Positions 10,970-21,500 are shown, counted from the stretch's first letter. The stretch: 64,000 bases of DNA from Medicago truncatula (GCF_003473485.1 NC_053045.1:40026494-40090493), one strand, 5' to 3'. The notes: generated by a model from the letters alone, not told the origin. Made by a program: numbers and translations.

Positions 10970-11925
10970 GGTGGTTGTGATAAGAATAAGAATTTAATTG
11001 AATTTTTTATATTTTCTTCATTCAATCCAACAGTTTGTTTCCTCCACTTTTGTGGATTTGTTTCAGTTGATCCTATCCACAAGTGTTGTTGAACTGATTA
11101 ATGGATAAACTTCATTTTAATCTTATCGATTAGAGTAACTGTTGTCGCAATTTATGCTAAAACAGTTACAGAATCTCTATAAATAGAAGACTCCACTCAG
11201 TTCAAAAAACACACCAAAAAGTTTCATTGAGTTGACGAGTCTTTCATCTCTCCATCTCCTTTTTTCTGTCCCTTCGAAATTAAGAGTGTTCTTAAACCAT
11301 AGTCCCTTTTCGGTTTAATGTCCCTTTGGAATTAAGAATGGTCTTAAAAACATAGTCCCTTCGATAATATAAGTCCCTTCGGAATAAAGAGTACTATTAA
11401 GATCATAGTCCCTTTTGGAATAATAATGTCCCGTCGGAATTAAATCTTAACAGTATATAAATATTCTTCCAATATTTTAATTGAGGAGAAATTAAAAAAT
11501 GGAAATGGTGGTATCACCATATTTGAGTGGTCGTAGTGCCATATTGATACTTTGGAGAAATTAAAGTTAGAATGGTGGTAACACCATATTTGAGTGGTCT
11601 CAGCACCATAATAGAGCGGTAACAATACCATATCCGAAGGTGTAAATCTCGAATGGTTTTCTACACTGCAGTAGTTAACCGCACAATTGTAACTGAGCTT
11701 GTTTTATCCTGGAGGCGGCGTGGTTGATAGTTGCCTTGCACAATTTTGGACAGTGCCATGAAATGTCTTAAAAAGAGTGATCTGGTCGTGACTCAACCTA
11801 GTAACAACTTCGGTTGATAATAGAATTTGGAAATCCAAATACAACAGTTTGGAAATCCAAAAACAACAATTTTAAGACGTTTCGATCTGACTATATTAAT
11901 TTCAAATTTTCTAACTTCATGATTT
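10970..11925. other. intergenic block with degenerate short repeats
   Basis: CTATAAATAGAAG near 11177 is followed by several imperfect repeats built on TAGTCCCTT and TCGGAATTAA (11270-11440). A second imperfect repeat pair, built on GAATGGTGG and CACCATATTTGAGTGGTC, follows (11500-11640). The layout (TATA motif, then repeats) could be an old LTR remnant, but I cannot identify a family and call it only unassigned repeat. Confidence 0.3.
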
Positions 11926-12310
11926 TTAATTTCTTTCTTCTGTAACTTTTCGTTTTTGGTTCTGGTCCCTGTAATATAGTCAGGGATCTTCTAGAAGGCC
12001 ACCTAAATTTCATATTTAGGTGTTTTTAATTTCGTCCCTCTGTACCTTTTCGTTTTTGGTTTTGGTCCCTGTAATATAGTCAGGGATCATCTGTCAGTCC
12101 ACATAAGCGTGTTTAGCCAAGTCAGCACGTGTCACATTACTCATGTTGTTAGCCAACAAGGCGTTTTTGTAACAGAGTTTGACAGGAGGGACGAAAAGCA
12201 AAAAGTTATTAACTTACAGGGGTTATTTTAGAACAAAAAAAGATACAGGGACGAAAACCAAAAACACGCCAAATTACACGGACGATTTACATATTTAAGC
12301 CCTTTTTAAT
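11926..12310. repeat. foldback MITE-like element with internal duplication
   Basis: TTTTCGTTTTTGG and GGTCCCTGTAATATAGTCAG occur twice, about 100 bp apart (11947-11990 and 12047-12090). They recur inverted on the right as GGACGAAAACCAAAAAC near 12250-12270. This is the abundant 'GGTCCCTGTAA' type of inverted-repeat element. The outer left end appears rearranged. Confidence 0.5.
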
Positions 12311-12321
12311 TTAATTATTAT

Positions 12322-12371
12322 AGCATATGATTTCAGCAGCCTCTTAAAAAAAAAAGCATATGATTTCAGCA
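12322..12371 (+). repeat. micro-retroposition footprint with LINE-type tail
   Basis: A perfect 17-bp repeat, AGCATATGATTTCAGCA, at 12322-12338 and 12355-12371 flanks the 16-base insert GCCTCTT plus nine A. The same GCCTCTTAAAAAA ends the LINE fragment at 44970-44982. A third, imperfect copy of the flank follows after another A-run (12372-12396), suggesting a second event at the same place. Confidence 0.75.
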
Positions 12372-12648
12372 AAAAAAAAAAAAATTAGTATATGATTTTG
12401 CTCCCACTTAACAATATTTATGGATTCGTCCCTGGTTTGATCCACTTGTTAAATGGCATGAACATAAACCTCGAATTGTGAATTAGATTAGGCACTAGAT
12501 TGACCAAACAAGGACATAAAGAGGATTCAGAAAATTCTAATCGTCATCATTTTGTTTTTGATTATCTTTTATTTTCAATTGCAAACCAAACCCTGAAAAT
12601 ACCTTAATTTATAGTTTTTATTAAGTATTGTTGCTTAAATTGTCGAGT

Positions 12649-12696
12649 AGAAAACAACGATACATTTTTTTTTGAAGGAAGAAAACAACGATACAT
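12649..12696 (-). repeat. micro-retroposition footprint
   Basis: A perfect 17-bp repeat, AGAAAACAACGATACAT, at 12649-12665 and 12680-12696 flanks a 14-base insert. On the minus strand the insert reads TCCTTC plus eight A, identical to the one at 18852-18865. Confidence 0.75.
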
Positions 12697-12892
12697 ATGA
12701 AGACGATTGACTTACTACTTTATAATTTATACGATTTGATACACTTACCGAATTTATCATCATATTGTGAGATGCTGTATAATTGCAAAAACATTAAAAT
12801 TTATGTTGACCCTCTCATTTCCCTCTAGTCTCCTTTTGCGTGTGAAAATCCCTTTAAGAAACTTGGCATATCTTAGAAGCAACTTGATCACT

Positions 12893-12945
12893 TCAAAGAG
12901 AGGAATATTTTTTTTTTTTTTTGAACAATCAAAGAGAGGAATATT
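12893..12945 (-). repeat. micro-retroposition footprint
   Basis: A perfect 17-bp repeat, TCAAAGAGAGGAATATT, at 12893-12909 and 12929-12945 flanks a 19-base insert. On the minus strand the insert reads TTGTTC plus thirteen A. Confidence 0.75.
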
Positions 12946-13365
12946 CAATTCAACCTTTCTAAATATATCAAAGATTTCCCTATCCATATACGATATATGC
13001 ATGCATGATTCATTTTCCCTTACATAACTTCCAGACCCCACTACTTGAAAAATGAGCATACAAGCAATCGCGACAGATCATATCACAAATGTGAAAACTA
13101 CACCTGCTGCTCGTTAAGAACCTTATCAAGCACGAGTTTACAACTACTCTAGTAAAAAACCGTATAAAAAAACTTAATAGTGATGAAGCGAAAAAGAGTA
13201 CAGGACAATACAATGAAAAAAACATAAAAAATAAGCCCATAAAAAACGAGGGCAAAAACCAAATTCTAACAAAATTAAGCAATACGCAAAAAGAACCAAT
13301 AGAAAGAGCTAAACAACATAAAATTACACTACTTGAATATCTAAAAATATTACCAAAAGTAGCAT

Positions 13366-13413
13366 GACCACGACTATTTATTTTTATTTTTTTAAAACAA
13401 AGACCACAACTAT
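13366..13413 (-). repeat. micro-retroposition footprint, possibly stacked
   Basis: GACCACGACTAT and GACCACAACTAT (11 of 12) flank a T-rich 24-base insert. A third near-copy, ACCAGGACTAT, follows after another T/A-rich spacer at about 13434-13444. Confidence 0.45.
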
Positions 13414-13468
13414 ATTTTTATTTTAATAAAAAAACCAGGACTATTATTACTTAGCTTACGTAGTTGAT

Positions 13469-13514
13469 ATAAAATAATGGTTTTCTTTCTTTCAAAAATA
13501 AAATAAAATAATGG
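13469..13514 (+). repeat. micro-retroposition footprint (simple-sequence context)
   Basis: A perfect 12-bp repeat, ATAAAATAATGG, flanks a 22-base insert of pyrimidine-rich sequence ending in an A-rich run. The AT-rich flank makes chance more likely here. Confidence 0.45.
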
Positions 13515-13879
13515 ATTTGTCTAACGTATTGCAATGTTAAAACAACTAAAATAGTAACTTTTAATTGAAAAATAATCATTTATTAAAAAGTTATTATATT
13601 CATTAATATAAAATCTATAAGTTCTAATAAAAATTTATTATTTTAAATTTTTTAACGCATGTAAATTTGCACATAGAAAATCCTAATATAAAAAGAGAGA
13701 GGGAGAGAGAAAGAAAGTGGGTTGTTATGCATGTGATTTCGATGAAATTGCTTTCTTTTTTCTCAGAGGACGATGCAATATTCTACTTCTACCTACAATT
13801 TAAGTTGATTATTTCTATTACTTTTCAATACTTTTTTTTGACCAAATCTTTAATACTTGTCACCAGGGATATTATATCT

Positions 13880-13886
13880 TATAAAA
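13880..13886 (+). promoter_or_regulatory. TATA box of the second tandem membrane-protein gene
   Basis: TATAAAA lies about 53 bases upstream of the ATG at 13939. Between them is GTTCACAAAAG, a motif also found just upstream of the TATA box of the copy at 16486 and, slightly changed, of the copy at 9342. Confidence 0.5.
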
Positions 13887-13938
13887 ACCGAAGTATACAT
13901 GGTGAAAAAGTTCACAAAAGCCTAGTCTCTCTTACACC

Positions 13939-14784
13939 ATGGCTCCAAAAATGTGGGATCTTCTCTCTGAATCTAAACGCATAATAAATTCTCAACCTCG
14001 TCACTACCTTAATCTCTACCTCATCTTCCTCCTTCCCCTCTCTTTCCTCTCCCAAATCTTCAAACACCTTCAACAGCAACCACCCAGAAACCACAGCACA
14101 ATCACCTTTTTATCTATCATCTTCTTACTTATCTCTTCCATCTTCAGTTATGGCGCCGTCATCACCATCACCTACAGCGTCTTCCACGCCTTCTTTGATC
14201 GACCGGTCAAACTAAAAGAAGCCATCAAATCCATCACCACTTCTTTCTTCCCCCTCTTCGCCACCAGCATCATCACTTATACTCTCTACTTTTTTGTTTC
14301 TTTTTTCTTGACGTTTCTCATTGGAATTGTATTGTTTCTCATCGTTTATCTAGGCAATATCGACCTCATAAGAGTCATAGCTAACCCTCAATTGATTGCT
14401 ATAGTTTTGATGCTTGTTATATTCCCTCTTATCTTGTATTTGGAAGTTAACTTGATTTTGGTGAGAGTGGTTGTAGTGGTGGAATCAAGTTGGGGTTTGG
14501 AACCTTTGAAGAGAAGCTGGAAATTGGTGAAAGGAATGAAATGGTTGGGTTTTTCAACCATGTTCTTGTTTGTGTCCTTGCAAATGATATTGGCATGGAT
14601 AAGTAGTTATAGTTGGGTTCTGATTTTCTTGGTTTCTCCTATAGCTGCTGTGCTTTCAATTTACTATATTGCTGTTTGCACGTTGTTGTACATATACTGC
14701 AAAGAGAAACATGGTGAAGTTGAAGAAGAACTTGAAGTTGGGAAGGAAAAGGACGAGGCTAACTTGTCCTTAATTCCATTGTAG
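13939..14784 (+). CDS. tandem multi-pass membrane protein, copy 2
   Basis: An intronless 281-residue protein in the same orientation as copy 1, 3.7 kb downstream of it. The same blocks appear in order: LSESKRIINSQPRHYL near the N-terminus, ITYSVFHAFFDRPVKLKEA, a long hydrophobic pair of segments, VVVESSWGLEPLKRSW, and a C-terminal acidic tail with CKEKHGEVEEE ending NLSLIPL. About six membrane passes are expected. The C-terminal LSLIP ending is shared with copy 1. It looks intact. The function is unknown; residence in an internal membrane or the plasma membrane is inferred only from hydrophobicity. Confidence 0.85.
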   Translation: MAPKMWDLLSESKRIINSQPRHYLNLYLIFLLPLSFLSQIFKHLQQQPPRNHSTITFLSIIFLLISSIFSYGAVITITYSVFHAFFDRPVKLKEAIKSITTSFFPLFATSIITYTLYFFVSFFLTFLIGIVLFLIVYLGNIDLIRVIANPQLIAIVLMLVIFPLILYLEVNLILVRVVVVVESSWGLEPLKRSWKLVKGMKWLGFSTMFLFVSLQMILAWISSYSWVLIFLVSPIAAVLSIYYIAVCTLLYIYCKEKHGEVEEELEVGKEKDEANLSLIPL

Positions 14785-15213
14785 AAATGCTTGATTTGAT
14801 TCTATTCCTCTTATGAGTTGTTTTATTTTGTTTAATCTTGTAATGTTTCTAAGTTTGTGATCAATAAATGATTAATTTGTCAAAAAATTAATTTAGTTTG
14901 GAGGAGATAATTTCTAGAGTAAGTTTGTATTTTTTTGGAACTTATGTATTTAATGTTGTGAAAGTTTAATAATTTATATTTTCAATATAAGACTTATTTT
15001 TTATTTTTTTATAGTTTCTTAACTAATGTCTTAGGACACAAGTTAGCACGACCCTATATTTTAATATATATTTGATATTTTAAATGAATTAAAAGGACAA
15101 TATTTTTTCATTGACAAAAAATTTAAAAAGACCATGATATCATATACTAATGTGTATGTTCTTTCAATATGTTTTTCCTTCAAAATATCAAATAAATATT
15201 AAAAAATAAATTT

Positions 15214-15260
15214 AACTCTATAATCTTTTCCCTAAAAAAAAAAAACTCTATAATTTTTTC
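15214..15260 (+). repeat. micro-retroposition footprint
   Basis: AACTCTATAATCTTTTC and its 16-of-17 copy at 15244-15260 flank the 13-base insert CCT plus ten A. The tail resembles that at 57569. Confidence 0.65.
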
Positions 15261-15563
15261 TTTCAAAATCAAATTCAACACTTGCAAACACAAAGGATTA
15301 ATTTATTTCAATACTTTTTTCTTTATAATAATCAATTTACCACACCTACCTAATTTTAATAACATGCAAAATGATTCAGGCTAAAAATTACAGAAAACTC
15401 AAAAAAGTCATGCATTGATCAACTATATCAACTATGGCGGGCGAGAATACAAGTCAGACTAGTGAGTAGTGAATGACTTTTCAATACATTGATTTTTCAT
15501 TTTATAATGACTTTTTCAATATTGATATTTGATCTAAAAATGGCACGAATTCGCTGGTGTATA

Positions 15564-15611
15564 GCAGACCACAATTTTATTTTTTCTTAGAGGCAGACCA
15601 CAAATTTTATT
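15564..15611 (-). repeat. micro-retroposition footprint (weaker)
   Basis: GCAGACCACAATTTTATT recurs with one extra A, flanking an 11-base insert. On the minus strand the insert reads CTCTAAG plus four A. The repeat is long, but the A-tract is short. Confidence 0.45.
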
Positions 15612-16416
15612 GTCAAGGAATGAGAGAAATTTCACAATGCTATGAGACTTTATATTTGTACATTTTCTTGGTTACTAGATTTGTTGACATTTTCTTTTCT
15701 CTTTATGTAGACGAAATGATCCAAGTAGTTACTAAAACTTACATACACAAATCCGAGGATTGAGTGAACCTATTGAGCATAGCAATATTAACATTGTCGG
15801 TGGAGCTAAGTCTTATGAACCAATTGTCTAAAATATTATGAGATATATTGATCCAATATGAAAAATAAATATATTTATAGTGTAAGACTAACTTACTTAT
15901 GCACATCAGATAAAGTCTTTTCTTTATAATTTTTTTTTAGTGATTTATTATTATTATTTCAAACTTAAAAAGTTTTATTTTAAAAAAAGTTTGACCATCT
16001 TATTTTAAAAATCGACCTTTTTTTCTTCTTCTGAATTTAAACACTTATTTCATTTTGGAACATTTTTGCCTACTAACCTATTTATTAATGATATGACATG
16101 AATTATGTAGGGGCACCGAATATCCACATAAAAAAAAAAAACACATATATCAAGTAATTAGTTAATATCAAACATCAATAAAGATAACCCAAATTGAGAT
16201 ATGAAAAATTATAAAAAATTGTACTCATTAGAAGAAAAAAAAATTAAAAATTAAATGTACTTTTAGTCATCATATTTTTTTATATAAAGTTTTGGCCTCT
16301 TGTTTTAAAATGGTGGAGGACCGAAACTTTATTAAAAAAAAAAGGTTTAACCCATTATTTTATTACTAGGATAGGCAATAAAACGCTTAAGGTAATGAAG
16401 TTCACAAAGTCATGCA

Positions 16417-16427
16417 TATATAGATCC
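16417..16427 (+). promoter_or_regulatory. TATA box of the third tandem membrane-protein gene
   Basis: TATATAGATCC, identical to the motif at 9266-9276, lies 69 bases upstream of the ATG at 16486. GTTCACAAAG lies just upstream of it, at about 16400. Confidence 0.6.
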
Positions 16428-16485
16428 ATCCATCCCACACTCTCCCTACAAATGCAATAATCTCTTCTCTATTTAGCTTCTACCC

Positions 16486-17265
16486 ATGGCTCCAAGCATT
16501 TGGAATGTTCTCTCTGAATCCATACACATAATAAATTCTCAACCTCGTCACTACCTCACTCTCTCCCTCATCTTCCTCCTTCCCTTCTCTTTTCTCATCC
16601 TCATCTCTAAACTCATTATCAAACACCTTCAACAGCAACAACCACCCATAATCATCTCCTTGTATCTCCTCTTCTTGATTTTATCTTCCATCTTCTCCTA
16701 CAGCGCCTTCATCGCCATCACTTATAGCGTATACAACGCCTTCTTTAATCAACCCGTCAAACTCAAAGAAGCCATCAAATCCATCACCACTTCTTTCTTC
16801 CCCCTCCTTGCCACCGAAGCCATCATCTCTCCCATATTCTTTGTCAACTTTTTTCTATTTGTATATATCAAAAGTTACTCGTACTTGTTTATGTTATTTT
16901 ACATGGTTTTAATGCTTGTTTTTATGTCGTATTTGGAAGTTAACTTGGGCTTAGTGAAAGTTATTGTTGTGGTGGAATCAAGCTGGGGTTTGGAACCATT
17001 GAAAAGAAGTTGGAAATTGGTGAAAGGAATGAGAAAGTTGGTACTTTCTATCTTTTACTTGTTTGGGTTCTTGGAAGTGATATTGCGATGGATAAGTGGT
17101 TACAATTTAGTACTAATTTTCGTGATTTCTCCCATACAAGCAATGCTTATGCTTTACAATATTGCTGTTTTTACGGTGATATATACATATACTGCAAGGA
17201 GAAGCACACTGAAGTTGGAGAGGAGGAATTTGAAAAGGCAAAGGACGAGGCTAGCTTGTCCTTAA
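16486..17265 (+). CDS. tandem multi-pass membrane protein, copy 3, altered
   Basis: An intronless 259-residue reading frame, clearly paralogous to the copies at 9342 and 13939 through VVVESSWGLEPLKRSWKL. Two differences suggest decay or divergence. First, between SFFPLL and the SYLEVNL block it is about 20 residues shorter than copy 1, so one hydrophobic segment is shortened or lost. Second, near 17177-17194 the TA-rich stretch holds two extra bases relative to copy 1. As a result the tail continues as YTYTARRSTLKLE instead of the conserved CKEKH-EV acidic tail, which is still readable in the next frame to a stop at 17273. The gene may be a young pseudogene or a variant with a basic tail. The promoter region is still conserved. 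Confidence 0.75.
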   Translation: MAPSIWNVLSESIHIINSQPRHYLTLSLIFLLPFSFLILISKLIIKHLQQQQPPIIISLYLLFLILSSIFSYSAFIAITYSVYNAFFNQPVKLKEAIKSITTSFFPLLATEAIISPIFFVNFFLFVYIKSYSYLFMLFYMVLMLVFMSYLEVNLGLVKVIVVVESSWGLEPLKRSWKLVKGMRKLVLSIFYLFGFLEVILRWISGYNLVLIFVISPIQAMLMLYNIAVFTVIYTYTARRSTLKLERRNLKRQRTRLACP

Positions 17266-17279
17266 TTCCATAATTTTAA

Positions 17280-18414
17280 GAAATGTTTAAATTATACTAA
17301 TTCTCTTTCTCATCTTATGTCAAAATATACATCCTCTTACTACCCTATATGTAAAATATATGTCAAAATATACCCTCTTACCCTATGTAAAATATATTCG
17401 AAAAAACTACACTATGAGAAATTCTAATATCTTCTTAAAGAACTTTGAACTTTAAATTACATTATCCTTTATCTGTTTTTAAAATCTACACTTCACCCAT
17501 TTAATGTGTTTTCTACTTCTAATTGTCTAATATAATTAAAATTTGAATACACATTTTTCTCTATTTTTGATTCATAATCTCATTGAGAGATAGGTTTAAT
17601 CCATATTATAAAATATGAAACAATAAAAATTAAAATTAAAATATGGATAATTTTAAAATATATTCTAAATTATTAAATTGATGATAAAATATTTACATTA
17701 AATTATCATTGACATTGATATTATAAATAATTTTTTTTTTTAGCATAAATATTTTTATTTATGCTAAAGTGGTTTTTGGAATTTTACTTCTAAAAAGAAT
17801 ATGTTAAACATTAGAAGGAAAATGTTATTCAAGTTTTTTTAAAGGCACTGAGACATTTGTTAGCGTTTTCTAAAAATATATAATGTCTCAAGCATGTAAT
17901 CAATAAATAGGGTTTATCCTATAAGAGTGCCAGAGTGGTATGATGCAACATGCATGCATCTATGAGAACTTTGTCTCTTGGATCAAACAACATCACATCT
18001 ATTTCCCAATAAAAAATATTACTAGGTTGTTCAATTTTCTAATTTATTACTTGTGAACACGTTACCCTGATACTTTAGACTTTTGTTGAATGATTTAATG
18101 TCATATTATTTTAACTATTTAGAAGTGAATAATTCTCCTTATTTTAAACTAGTAATTTGAGATAACATGGTCATTTTAAGATATTAATTTTTCACGACAT
18201 ATATTTTTCTATATGTGCCGGAAATATTACTAATCTTCTATTATTATTTGTGGAAGAAACTATTTTGATTGTTAGGATTTGAATTTTGTTTTGATAACTT
18301 CATATTGACTTCTAATATTTTTATATGTATCATTAGTGATATGTCCCAACTTATAATCTTCCTGACTATTTCATCTTAATTTTTGTTTTTGAAAAAAATG
18401 AAATTCTTTTACCA
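17280..18414. other. intergenic, no gene seen
   Basis: AT-rich. A short local duplication built on GTCAAAATATAC and TGTAAAATATA is at 17318-17400. Nothing else was recognised. Confidence 0.4.
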
Positions 18415-18423
18415 TTAAAAAAA

Positions 18424-19278
18424 GAGTTAGGATCCTTTAACAACCAGGTGTCAACGGATTCGTTGACACCAAATCATACCCGTCAATTCTTTTAATCCAA
18501 AAGCCTATAATTAACCCGTGTTTCTTTTTCTTGTGTATCATTTCTCTCATTCACACACAATTATTGCTTTTAGTGATTGAAAAACTCAAACTGAAAACAT
18601 GGAGTATTGATACTCGTTATTCTCTTCTGGGAAAATTGTTTTTCTCTTCCCCCACTCCTATGAATATTATTATTCTTGTTTGAATCTCCTTTCCCTCTTA
18701 TTTAACTCCTCGTATCTATTGCAGCACATGAAGGAAATTTATGCCAAGCTTATGATAAAATCACAATTGGAGAGGATAATGGTGAAAGTAGGAGATTGTT
18801 AGATGAGTTTGCTTTTAATTTTAGGTGTTTAACCATGATTGAATATGAATTTCCTTCAAAAAAAAATGATTGAATATGAATTAAAATAATCCTAGGGTTT
18901 TATCGTTTCAAATGATTGGATATCAACAAAATGAATTTTATAGTTTTGGTAGAATGGAAAACCCTTCTAATTGAATTGATATCAAATCCCAGTATTGAGA
19001 AAAAAAATAAAGAATTAGATTAGCTAAATATGTGTAGAGGTGATTGAGTAATTGAGATCTAAGAGTACGACAGCACACATACTTTCACAGCAGGTTAGAT
19101 GCGTTAACAAGGGAAGCAGAAACGAGTTTTCCCAACAAGGGAAGGGAGGAATCAAGGGAAGAAAGCCCACAGAAGTAAATTTAACAAACAATGACGGGTC
19201 TTTGGATTAAAAAAATAGACGGATGTGATTTGGTATCAACGAATTCGTTGACATCTGGTGTCAACGGATCCTAACTCG
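18424..19278. mobile_element. MULE-like non-autonomous element with gene-like interior
   Basis: An 855-bp element with inverted ends beginning GAGTTAGGATCC on the left and ending GGATCCTAACTCG on the right. The similarity (TCAACGGATTCGTTGA, CCAAATCA, CCGTC) continues for about 75 bases. It is flanked by the perfect 9-bp repeat TTAAAAAAA at 18415-18423 and 19279-19287, the Mutator signature. The interior holds a splice-acceptor-like CTATTGCAG at about 18725, followed by roughly 49 open codons, so host sequence may have been captured as in Pack-MULEs. A TCCTTC-A8 footprint has inserted into it at 18835-18882. Confidence 0.75.
18835..18882 (+). repeat. micro-retroposition footprint nested in a MULE
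   Basis: A perfect 17-bp repeat, ATGATTGAATATGAATT, at 18835-18851 and 18866-18882 flanks the 14-base insert TCCTTC plus eight A. It is identical to the insert at 12666-12679 on the other strand. Confidence 0.75.
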
Positions 19279-19545
19279 TTAAAAAAATATGCGATCAACT
19301 AATTAATAGATCCAAACTTGCGATACAAGTTATTTTAAATAAATGTGTCTATGAAAATTCATAAATTGATCAATTAATTATACGAGAATAAAAGTTGACC
19401 CACTAAATGACATTTCTATAACTTGATTTACTTATCATTTTATAACGACATACAACTTTAGTAATTAAGTCTCAACTTATATTATACATTGTCCATGTCA
19501 ACTAAGTTAAGCTCACGAGGACGAGTCTCGACTTATATATATATA

Positions 19546-19732
19546 GGGTTTTGCTAGAAGCCATCCATGAAGATGTCTTTTAGCAACCCACACCTCGAGG
19601 TGTGATTTTCACTTTTTAGTTATAACTTTGTTAAAAGACACATTCATAAAAATTAGTTGGTGTCTTTTAACAAATGCTAATAAAATAACTTGCTAAAAGA
19701 CACCTTCATAAAAGATGTCTTCTAGCAAAACC
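19546..19732. mobile_element. MITE with long inverted ends
   Basis: The left end, GGGTTTTGCTAGAAG, is mirrored on the right by CTTCTAGCAAAACC. ATGAAGATGTCTTTTAGCAA and its inverted counterpart extend the match to about 45 bases. It sits inside a TATA-rich run, so a TA target duplication is likely but cannot be proven. Confidence 0.65.
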
Positions 19733-20137
19733 TATATATATATATATATATATACTCATACTCATTTATTTACATCAACCGCACACAAAAGTTATCTTAA
19801 CCCACGTAGATAATGCCGATTGAGTTACCTCAATGGTCATATGATTCTTGGTGATGCTGAACAAAATGTAACCATTGTCAACATAGATGATGCGACACGT
19901 GAAGAAATTGTCAGGGTATGTCATAATCACAACCAAAGCAAAATTGAGGATCTCTTTACGTATATTACTTAAATTAATAAGCATTGTTGAGGAACAGTTT
20001 GATAAAAGATGTTTTGTAAGATTTTGATTGGGAGTTAAGAACTACATGAAGCATTGACACCATGGCGGACTAGACATGATGGTTTGGTGTGGCAAAATTA
20101 TAAAAGAAACTATTTAGTGTACATTTGATTTATAATA

Positions 20138-20139
<2 letters not shown>

Positions 20140-20172
<33 letters not shown>
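20140..20172. repeat. (TA)n microsatellite
   Basis: Pure TA dinucleotide run of about 33 bases. Confidence 0.9.
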
Positions 20173-20174
<2 letters not shown>

Positions 20175-20629
20175 AGTAATGCGAAAATGAAACAAAAAAA
20201 AGCACTATAGCAAAATGGCTAAGGCAAGTATGTTTCACCTCGAGTTGAACCATGAATGTGACTATAGTTAAAGGACAATCTACCACTGGCGTGCCCTGAT
20301 TTATGAACTTATTTGGTATATATTATTTGTTTGATCTACTATATTAAAACAAAAATATTGTGCAATAATCTGGTGTGGCAACCGCCACACTATACCTTAT
20401 GGTGAATCCGTCCCTAATTGACACCAGAACATAATCTCAAAATGATAGTAGTAATTAACATGTCAACATGGATAATAACTATTGAATTTAATCATATCAC
20501 ATATATCTAGTAGTATAAGACACACATTTAATTTTAAGTAATGATGCTGCATAGGTTAATTATGAAGGGGTAGTAAGGAGGGAAGATAAGGGAAGGGAGA
20601 TGCATAAAGTTTATTTTTCTTAATAAAAC

Positions 20630-21500
20630 TTTATTAAGTTTGACTCAAATTGTGTTTAGTGGAGCTGAAATCGTGATACGATTTTACGGCTGTGACACAA
20701 TTTTTTAGGTAAAACTTAGAGGAAATTGATGAAAGCCACATCGTGACACAATTTTGGAAATTATGACATGATTTTGAGATAAGGGTGTAGTGCACCACTG
20801 CGTACGAGCTTTATCGTGATACGATTTTGTTTGGTGAATTTCATGGAAACTAAAAGAGGGAATTTTTAAGGTATTTTGGATACTAAATGTTGAGGGTCTT
20901 TGAGTGAGGTTCAAAACTTCAAGATGTGAATCTTGTGAACAACTTGGGTAAGTTTTGGGAGACCAGAGGAGAAGATCCTTAGGAAATCAAAGGCAAAGTG
21001 TTGGTTCTTTTTTGGGGTAAGATTCTAAAGTTTGGAAACAATTGAGAAACACATTGGGTGAGCGAAATCATTGAGTCTCTTGTTCATGGGAGAAGATTGG
21101 GAAAATGCTAGAAATTAGGTTTGTTCTTGGAGAGTTTGTTGAAACTAATTTCTTGTAACTCTTTTGTATCTCTTTGTAAAGAACACATTGATGATTGGAG
21201 AGATTAGTCTCCCCCAACAATAGGTCGTTGTTATCTTTTTCTCTACGCTCTTTATCTTGTTTATTCTTTAGTTCAATTGTGGTTTTCTTTACACTTGTTT
21301 GCTAGATTAGATCTAAATTGTTGTTATTACTTATAGTTATTTTGATTTTTGATTGTGATTGATACTTACTTCACAAATCTAAATTTCAATTATGTGAATT
21401 TTAGAGTTACCGAATTCATAAGAGGACTAAAACCCCACAATTCGGGGAACTCAAAATTAGTCATGACTGGACTTTGAAAATTTCTCCAACAAAATACATG
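20630..21500. other. unassigned repeat-like block
   Basis: Contains spaced variants of ATCGTGACACAATTTTG and ATCGTGATACGATTTTG (20670-20830), then a long non-coding stretch. The style recalls the LTR or untranslated region of an old LTR retroelement, but I found no ends, primer site or coding region, so no family is claimed. Confidence 0.3.

Larger units (their letters stand above)
14790..16410. other. intergenic between tandem copies 2 and 3
   Basis: Apart from the two footprints at 15214 and 15564, this is AT-rich DNA with no domain-bearing ORF and no clear transposon ends. Confidence 0.4.

Noticed and set aside
10970-11925. Repeats near 11270-11640 considered as a CRISPR-like or satellite array
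   Set aside because: The units are degenerate and unevenly spaced in a plant genome; CRISPR is not applicable and there are too few copies for a satellite.
20190-20290. tRNA-like or SINE-like words (TAGCAAAATGG, then CTCGAGTTGAACC)
   Set aside because: The boxes are too eroded, no cloverleaf forms, and no tail or flanking repeat was found.
20630-21500. Possible LTR of an old retroelement
   Set aside because: No ends, primer-binding site or coding region were identified. Kept only as an unassigned repeat-like block.
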